A stretch of 19,798 nt of DNA, from contig DBSW01000114.1 in the NCBI GenBank assembly GCA_002306745.1, positions 1 to 19,798 of the forward strand, given 5' to 3'. The notes beneath the pieces are model-generated. The model had not been told where the DNA came from and did no database searches. It was given only the letters and a program-made list of their open reading frames with translations. This document shows, one piece after another, positions 15,076-19,798 of the stretch. Each line of letters opens with the position of its first letter. The first letter of the stretch is position 1. This DNA is from Dehalococcoidia bacterium UBA1332. GTDB lineage: Bacteria > Chloroflexota > Dehalococcoidia > Lucifugimonadales > Lucifugimonadaceae. A program made the translations under genes and the position numbers.

Positions 15076-16224
15076 ATGCCTGACCACAACGCACCCATCC
15101 CTGAAGGCTCGGTCGGTACCGCAAACATCAAAGTTGTTGGTGTTGGAGGTGGCGGACAGAATGCTGTAAATCGAATGTATCGCGAGCGAGTCCCAAAAGT
15201 CGAATATATTTCTGTAAATACTGATTCGCAAGCACTCGACGCATCCTCAGTCCCTGTGCGACTACGCGTAGGGGACCAGACCGCACGAGGCCTCGGTGTA
15301 GGCGGGGACCCCGCTAAGGGCAGGCAGTGCCATGAGGAAGACCGAGATGAAATTCGGGAAGTTCTCAAAGATGCAGATCTAGTTTTTGTCGCGGCCGGAA
15401 TGGGCGGTGGAACGGGAACCGGGGGGGCACCAGTCGTCGCTGAGGTAGCTCGCAGTCTTGGAGCGCTCACAGTGGGTGTCGTCACAAAGCCTTTTGCGTT
15501 CGAAGGCGCAGTTAGAAAAAAGAAAGCAATTGAAGGAATCGAACAACTTCGAAATGTCGTCGACACTTTAATCGTAATTCCTAACGACCGTTTGATTGCT
15601 GTTTCGGATGAGCAGGTCACAATGGATCGAGCCTTCAAGATGGCCGATGATGTTCTGCGTCAAGGAATACAATCGATAGCTGAATTGATCCTAGTCCCTG
15701 GTGAAATCAATCTTGACTTCGCAGACGTCAGGGCCGTAATGGACAACGCAGGCCCGGCTTGGATGGCCATCGGGAAAGGGTCTGGTGAAAACCGAGCCGC
15801 ACATGCGGCGGAAGAAGCAATCAACTCACCGTTACTAGAAGTTGAAATCACGGGAGCTAAAGGTGTTATCTTCAACATAACTGGCGGCACAGATCTGACC
15901 TTAGATGAAGTTCAGCGAGCGTCAGAAGTAATCGCTTCTACAGTTCATCCAGACGCAAACATCATCTTTGGCACGGTGACTGACCCCAAGATGGAAAATG
16001 AAGTACAGGTCACCATCATTGCCAGCGGATTCCCAGTTATTGGTGATTTTGAAGCAGACGCTGAATCAGCGGCCCGTCAGGCCCTGGAAGATCCAGGCTC
16101 AATGGCTATACCACCATTTCTACGGCATCACCCTGTCGCACGTACTCGCTACAAGAATGGTGGGATGTACAGGGATTCATCCGAAACACAGAAAAACGAA
16201 ACACCAGTGATGGCAGACGACTAA
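15076..16224 (+). CDS. ftsZ: Cell division GTPase FtsZ
   Basis: A 382-residue tubulin-family GTPase that forms the cytokinetic Z ring. The nucleotide-binding domain starts at about residue 18 (IKVVGVGGGGQNAVNRM) and has the tubulin signature GGGTGTGG at 110-117. The T7 loop NLDFAD (N212, D214, D217) keeps the residues that hydrolyse GTP of the neighbouring subunit. The globular core ends near residue 319. Only about 24 residues then lead to IPPFLR (345-350), which matches the conserved C-terminal peptide (consensus near IPxFLR). A further 32 polar residues follow it. In many FtsZ proteins the linker is around 50 residues and the peptide is close to the C-terminus. GGGGAG at 15058-15063 is a fair but distant Shine-Dalgarno. 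No ftsA, sepF or mur/mra genes are near. Confidence 0.96.
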   Translation: MPDHNAPIPEGSVGTANIKVVGVGGGGQNAVNRMYRERVPKVEYISVNTDSQALDASSVPVRLRVGDQTARGLGVGGDPAKGRQCHEEDRDEIREVLKDADLVFVAAGMGGGTGTGGAPVVAEVARSLGALTVGVVTKPFAFEGAVRKKKAIEGIEQLRNVVDTLIVIPNDRLIAVSDEQVTMDRAFKMADDVLRQGIQSIAELILVPGEINLDFADVRAVMDNAGPAWMAIGKGSGENRAAHAAEEAINSPLLEVEITGAKGVIFNITGGTDLTLDEVQRASEVIASTVHPDANIIFGTVTDPKMENEVQVTIIASGFPVIGDFEADAESAARQALEDPGSMAIPPFLRHHPVARTRYKNGGMYRDSSETQKNETPVMADD

Positions 16225-16341
16225 AGCTGTATAAAGCTTGCGGTGAAGTCAGCAGTATGTATAAGGGATAAAACTACGCAAATGGAGCACTAAATCTGGT
16301 CCAGCGAAACCTTAAATCCTAAACTTATATAGTGACCTAGT

Positions 16342-16806
16342 TTACTTTGGTAGCGCATCAAGCGCCCTGTTTGCTACAGCGCTTGGACCAGAATAACGGC
16401 TGTCCGAGACCACATTAAATGCATCGGCGAGTTGTTTCATCACCTTCAATTGAACAGGTACAACTCGGTACTTAAATTTTTCGACTCGCTTGGTTATGCG
16501 AATAGCAAGTGGTCCTGACTTGGAGCGCTGCACTGCGGTCCGTATCGATGCACCCATTTCAACGATACCAACCATCGTACGAAACTCACATTCAGCACCA
16601 CCGTTGATATAGCACTGCATAGTCTTAGCAATATTTGGAGACGCCTCAACAAATATTGGTTCGCCATCATCGAAAACACATATTAACCCAGGCTTATCAC
16701 CTAGCATCCAAGTGCCATTTTCGGTCAAGTGAGATCTTTCACCATGCAATAAATCATTAAATAGCGGCTCCCATTTTCCAAGATGTGCTGGCGTGAACGC
16801 AGGCAT
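16342..16806 (-). CDS. Small protein resembling a degenerate GIY-YIG domain
   Basis: A 154-residue protein I do not recognise with confidence. Its layout resembles small GIY-YIG nuclease-like proteins: an N-terminal helix with a W/L-rich stretch (WEPLFNDLL), then KPGLICVFDDGEPIFVEASPNI (residues about 38-59), where GLI and FVE would stand for GIY and YIG. A later strand, KFKYRVVPVQ, is followed by a helix and a terminal loop. The arginine expected a few residues after YIG is not obvious, so nuclease activity is doubtful. There is no signal peptide. It is divergent from the winged-helix gene with a 161-base gap, so they may share control. Function unknown. Confidence 0.6.
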   Translation of the reverse strand: MPAFTPAHLGKWEPLFNDLLHGERSHLTENGTWMLGDKPGLICVFDDGEPIFVEASPNIAKTMQCYINGGAECEFRTMVGIVEMGASIRTAVQRSKSGPLAIRITKRVEKFKYRVVPVQLKVMKQLADAFNVVSDSRYSGPSAVANRALDALPK

Positions 16807-16950
16807 TACAACTCCCTACTACTTAACTCGCACACTATATTGCGCAATCTTTAACGTATGCAACCAAAGTTATAAGACTTACCTCATACATAAGCATATA
16901 GACGCATCAACAGCAAACAAAAACACAAATAGCAATACAATGACATTATG

Positions 16951-16972
16951 TACATGAAAACTGATTCATGTA
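16951..16972. promoter_or_regulatory. Inverted repeat over the winged-helix gene start, likely operator
   Basis: TACATGAA at 16951-16958 and TTCATGTA at 16965-16972 form a perfect 8-base inverted repeat with a 6-base spacer, a fit for a dimeric winged-helix repressor. The predicted ATG (16968) of the regulator gene lies inside the right arm, so binding would cover the start of its own gene. The divergent 154-residue gene starts 145 bases away and might also respond. The operator role is inferred from symmetry and position. Confidence 0.45.
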
Positions 16973-17339
16973 TTATATTTCAGTTATATATGTATATACG
17001 CCCACGCACAACTGGAATGGTACCGTTATCAAAGATAAAACTCAGGCTACATGGACATTCCTGACAAATCATTCCCATGTACTTTTTGCTATATCAAAGT
17101 ACCCTGATATCAGAGTGCGAGAAATTGCAGTACTAGTAGGGATCACCGAACGAGCGGTAATACGAATTATCCATGAGCTTGCTGAATCCAAGTTTATTGT
17201 CATACAAAAAGTCGGACGAAAGAACCGCTACCTGGTTACTTCAGAATCACCATTAAGACACCCTCTAGAAAAACATCGCAACGTAAGCGATCTATTAGGA
17301 ATGCTAACCGAGATTCAGGCTGATCAATTTTTGGATTAA
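16968..17339 (+). CDS. Winged helix-turn-helix transcriptional regulator
   Basis: A 123-residue DNA-binding protein. TWTFLTNHSHVLFAI (about 28-42) is helix 1, VREIAVLVGITERAVIRI (50-67) is the helix-turn-helix, and FIVIQKVGRKNRYLV (76-90) is the wing. LRHPLEKH and a leucine-rich C-terminal helix, a possible dimer interface, follow. This matches a common actinobacterial/Chloroflexota family of small MarR- or ArsR-like regulators. ATG 16968 is the first start after an in-frame TGA (16962-16964), and no other ATG, GTG or TTG precedes the conserved part. It has no Shine-Dalgarno, and the first 25 residues look non-conserved, so the true start is uncertain. It is followed after 53 bases by a small gene on the same strand. 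Confidence 0.82.
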   Translation: MYYISVIYVYTPTHNWNGTVIKDKTQATWTFLTNHSHVLFAISKYPDIRVREIAVLVGITERAVIRIIHELAESKFIVIQKVGRKNRYLVTSESPLRHPLEKHRNVSDLLGMLTEIQADQFLD

Positions 17340-17392
17340 GAACTCAGATCATTAAAACCTCTAATCCCCAAAAATAACTAGGAAACTATTAC

Positions 17393-17710
17393 ATGCTATT
17401 CATGGTTGAACTCACACATGGTCCAGAGACCTGCATCGCAGCGCGTGATCCACTGATCACCGAAACGGACGCTCGCCACTTTCTAGAAATCAAATCTATA
17501 GCGATCGACCACAACGTTAAAATAATTAATGGATGGTCGTTCCCGATAGGACACCAGCTTTGGTATGTTGTTGAAGCAGAGGAATCCCACGCAATCGCAG
17601 AGGTGTTCAAAGACTCGAGGGCTGCTAGTTGGAACACCGTTAGAATCAACCCGGTTGTAAACCACGACGAGTTCGTCGAGAAAATACTGGAACCTATCCT
17701 AAATAGTTAG
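17393..17710 (+). CDS. Small protein, probable ferredoxin-like (DUF3303-like) fold
   Basis: A 105-residue soluble protein with strand-helix-strand alternation: LFMVELTHG, a helix with ARHFLEIKSIAIDHNV, KIINGWSFPIGHQLWYVVEAE, a helix (SHAIAEVFKD) and WNTVRINPVV. This resembles small dimeric alpha/beta-barrel proteins such as the DUF3303, muconolactone isomerase-like or YCII-like groups. I cannot assign it to one of them. AGGA at 17380-17383, 9 bases before the ATG, supports the start. It is probably co-transcribed with the winged-helix gene. Its TAG overlaps the TAA of the convergent acetyltransferase gene by three bases, and the genes overlap by four (17707-17710). Confidence 0.72.
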   Translation: MLFMVELTHGPETCIAARDPLITETDARHFLEIKSIAIDHNVKIINGWSFPIGHQLWYVVEAEESHAIAEVFKDSRAASWNTVRINPVVNHDEFVEKILEPILNS

Positions 17711-18936
17711 AACATTAGAGGGCACCATGGCGTCTTGGGGGTTGTCAACATACGATCGAACAAAGCTATAGATCCAGAAGTGTGTTCCTCCGCACGCCCT
17801 GCCTTTTGCATAGTGTAAGTATTGGCCCCACCTAGATATATCGCAGCTAATGATTCTGTTGTCAACGTAATGGATGGAGTCTTAGTAGTTGGACCGCAAA
17901 TAACTCCGTCAGGACCACCGTCTAATTCAAATCGTCCACCCCATTCCGGTATAAAAGCGTCTTCAATTTGAATGACCAAATTACCTTCAGTCATATAAGT
18001 TCTAGCGTTTAGAGCCTCCTCTACGTCCATAATCCGGTACCAAATTCCATCATAAGGTTTACGCTCAAGTTGACGCTGGTCAGCAAGCATCCAAGGAAGA
18101 CTGTCATCAACAGGTTGTCGCCATGCAGTCAGTTGATCGTAAAGATCAATATTAAGTAAATGATTCCATAGAGCCGCATGCGATGCAGGATTGCTGTAGA
18201 TCACCATATCCGCATTTATGAGACCACTGCTCTGCCCAGCAAATATACCCAATTCTTTCAAATAATAAATCGCGTAACCGAGCGGTTCACCGTCTTCTTC
18301 ATAGACCACGAACCAAGGTTGACCCCAATCAGACTGAGAACTTGACTCAATCATTGAGCGATCCCATTGGTCATCACTGCGTTTAGGAATTCCAACGTGA
18401 TATCTAACCGCCGCATCCCATGCAGCGGGAAAAATTTGTCTGGCTTCATGAATGTCCACATACCTAACCCGACCGGGAATTGCTGGCATGTGCTTAAGCT
18501 CAGCTCTGGTCGTATCTACCTTGATTGCCTCATGCTGAATCGCGACTCCATAGCCAAAGCGACCATAAATAATGCTTTCAGATGCCCACAAAGAAGCGAC
18601 AACCTGTCCTTTATCCCGTTCTTGTTTTAAAAGGCGCTGCATCATATTGGTTAGTATATTTCGCCGCCTATGAGTGGCTGACACCGTCACTGCGGTTATG
18701 CCCGCATTTTTGATTATCGCTCCACCGGGAACTGCAGATTCGAATTGATAAGCCCCCGTCGTTCCAACAATTTCTCCATCGTCGAAAGCACACATGGTCA
18801 TATCAGGAGACAGCAGTTTGTTGTCTAAACAAAACGCATCATGTGTCGGCGTGTAATGCTTACCGAAACCTTGTTCGACTGCCGAGCTAAACCGCCGCCT
18901 TTCAGCGATAGTAATTTGTCGATACTCTATGGTCAT
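17707..18936 (-). CDS. Eis-like GNAT N-acetyltransferase with SCP2-like C-terminal domain
   Basis: A 409-residue protein of the Eis family (tandem GNAT domains plus a sterol carrier protein-like domain). The acetyl-CoA-binding strand and loop are visible as AVTVSATHRRRNIL (82-95). SIIYGRFGYG (121-130) is the Eis signature, with Y124 in the place of the catalytic tyrosine. The protein ends in PWCPLMF: in Eis the terminal Phe carboxylate acts as the base, and F409 is in that position. The second GNAT domain covers about 150-290 and the SCP2-like domain about 300-409. It lies 22 bases downstream of a second copy, probably in one transcript. In mycobacteria Eis acetylates aminoglycosides and polyamines; the substrate here is unknown. 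Confidence 0.9.
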   Translation of the reverse strand: MTIEYRQITIAERRRFSSAVEQGFGKHYTPTHDAFCLDNKLLSPDMTMCAFDDGEIVGTTGAYQFESAVPGGAIIKNAGITAVTVSATHRRRNILTNMMQRLLKQERDKGQVVASLWASESIIYGRFGYGVAIQHEAIKVDTTRAELKHMPAIPGRVRYVDIHEARQIFPAAWDAAVRYHVGIPKRSDDQWDRSMIESSSQSDWGQPWFVVYEEDGEPLGYAIYYLKELGIFAGQSSGLINADMVIYSNPASHAALWNHLLNIDLYDQLTAWRQPVDDSLPWMLADQRQLERKPYDGIWYRIMDVEEALNARTYMTEGNLVIQIEDAFIPEWGGRFELDGGPDGVICGPTTKTPSITLTTESLAAIYLGGANTYTMQKAGRAEEHTSGSIALFDRMLTTPKTPWCPLMF

Positions 18937-18958
18937 AATCTCTTATAAATTCTCTGAT

Positions 18959-19798
18959 CTAGAAATAATGAAGGCACCATGGTTTTGAGTGGGTTGCAAA
19001 CATATTATGAAGTTTCAGACAAGATCCAGACGTGACCGGGTCGATGCGACCTGCCCCTACGAGGACCGAAGGTGAATTTGCACCAAGATAAATAACCGAT
19101 AAGTCGGCAGGAGTCATGACCACATCAGGTTTTTCGGTACTTTTTTTTACTGCCGCTCGCCCCTCTGATACTTCCAAAACATAAGTTCCGACAATATCTA
19201 TCTGCGCATCAGAAACGAGACCAATTTTCAGCTTACCGTCACAGTTGTACCGGCGTGCTTCAAGAGCTTTCGGAATATCAATTAATCGTAACCATAGAGC
19301 ATCATGACTTTTCCGAACCAACCGCCGTGGATCAGCCAGCAGCCACCACAGTGGATCGTCAACAGGCCGGTTGGTTGCAGCCAGTTTCCCAACAAGATCG
19401 AAATTCAACAAAAAACGCCACAGACTGACATGTGCGGTGTCGGTTGTAGCCACTTGTTCGACGACTTCAAGTGTTCCCATGTCGGTATCCCCTTTACGAG
19501 TCATCCGATATGACACGTATCCCGTCTTCTTGCCCCGCTCTTCACATATCGCAAAAAACAAAGCGCTCGCGCCATCTCGCACTCGCTCTTCATCGAAAAG
19601 TTGGTACCGCCAACGACCGGGAGTTCGATCCACAGCCCCAGTAGTTTGCACCCTCATTTGATCGTATATGTGCGGGAGGATATGCGCGGCTTCCGTTGCG
19701 TCAACAAAATAGACACAGCTATCTAAATCAGTGCCTTGAAAAACGGATGAACGTGAGAACGCCCCATGGACTGGATCGATCTCCCAGTCATAAGAATT
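18959..19798 (-). CDS. Eis-like acetyltransferase, second copy, N-terminus cut by the window edge
   Basis: The frame is open from the right edge (19798) to a TAG at 18959, 279 sense codons. It aligns with the second GNAT domain and the SCP2-like domain of the downstream copy: YDQMRVQTTGAVDRTPGRW corresponds to WDAAVRYHVGIPKRSDDQW, then LVRKSHDALWLRLIDIPKAL to LERKPYDGIWYRIMDVEEAL, and VIYLGANSP to AIYLGGANT. It also ends in Phe (KPWCLHYF), so the terminal carboxylate base is kept. The first GNAT domain lies outside the window, and the ATG at 19657 is internal. It is the upstream gene of a tandem pair. Confidence 0.88.
   Translation of the reverse strand, partial: NSYDWEIDPVHGAFSRSSVFQGTDLDSCVYFVDATEAAHILPHIYDQMRVQTTGAVDRTPGRWRYQLFDEERVRDGASALFFAICEERGKKTGYVSYRMTRKGDTDMGTLEVVEQVATTDTAHVSLWRFLLNFDLVGKLAATNRPVDDPLWWLLADPRRLVRKSHDALWLRLIDIPKALEARRYNCDGKLKIGLVSDAQIDIVGTYVLEVSEGRAAVKKSTEKPDVVMTPADLSVIYLGANSPSVLVGAGRIDPVTSGSCLKLHNMFATHSKPWCLHYF

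Noticed and set aside
15072..15638. 188-codon minus-strand frame inside ftsZ
   Set aside because: It is antisense to a clear ftsZ, rich in Ser, Thr, Arg and Pro as expected of a shadow frame, and has no domain or ribosome binding site.
16224..16239. AAGCT/AGCTT hairpin after ftsZ
   Set aside because: Five AT-rich pairs starting at the stop codon with no T run; likely chance.
1..19798. tRNA, rRNA, CRISPR array, insertion sequence or phage gene
   Set aside because: Read on both strands for cloverleaf elements, repeated spacers, transposase motifs and terminal repeats; none was convincing.

Overview
The window looks like a piece of a moderately AT-rich free-living bacterial chromosome. The gene set is an imuB-dnaE2 cassette under a GAAC-N4-GTTC SOS box, paired thiamine-diphosphate enzymes, a phytanoyl-CoA-type dioxygenase, an enolase-superfamily dehydratase and tandem Eis-type acetyltransferases. 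It fits the Chloroflexota best, possibly the marine SAR202/Dehalococcoidia-like lineages, with Actinobacteria a weaker alternative. This assignment is inferred from protein character and gene content; no rRNA or other phylogenetic marker was tested. I see no tRNA, rRNA, CRISPR array, insertion sequence or phage gene.

Layout. (1) 1-1558, minus: proS, cut by the left edge. (2) 1559-2066: divergent intergenic region with a LexA-type operator placed exactly between a -35 and a -10. (3) 2067-7224, plus: imuB (a Y-family protein without the catalytic carboxylates) overlapping dnaE2 by 8 bases. DnaE2 carries an N-terminal extension of about 190 residues that contains a DUF6504-like domain. (4) 7402-14768: a catabolic block with TPP enzyme 1 (+), a PhyH-type dioxygenase (-), a mandelate-racemase-subgroup dehydratase (-), a uridine-kinase-like P-loop protein (-), an HSL-type esterase (+) and TPP enzyme 2 (-). 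(5) 15076-16224, plus: ftsZ, with no other division gene near it. (6) 16342-17710: a degenerate GIY-YIG-like protein (-) divergent from a winged-helix regulator (+), which is followed by a small ferredoxin-like-fold protein (+). (7) 17707-19798, minus: two tandem Eis-like GNAT/SCP2 acetyltransferases, the upstream one cut by the right edge.

How the parts work together. The imuB-dnaE2 pair is a damage-inducible mutagenic translesion synthesis module: ImuB would act as a non-catalytic adaptor and DnaE2 as the polymerase. The central block looks like degradation of oxygenated organic acids: ester cleavage, Fe(II)/2-oxoglutarate hydroxylation, acid-sugar dehydration and TPP-dependent C-C cleavage. 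The genes are on mixed strands, so they are not one operon and their substrates are unknown. The winged-helix gene starts inside a perfect inverted repeat, which suggests autoregulation.

The points most worth a second look are the DUF6504-DnaE2 fusion, the SOS box nested in its promoter, the Glu-to-Asp change at the cofactor-activating position of TPP enzyme 1, the operator over the winged-helix start codon, and the short-linker FtsZ.
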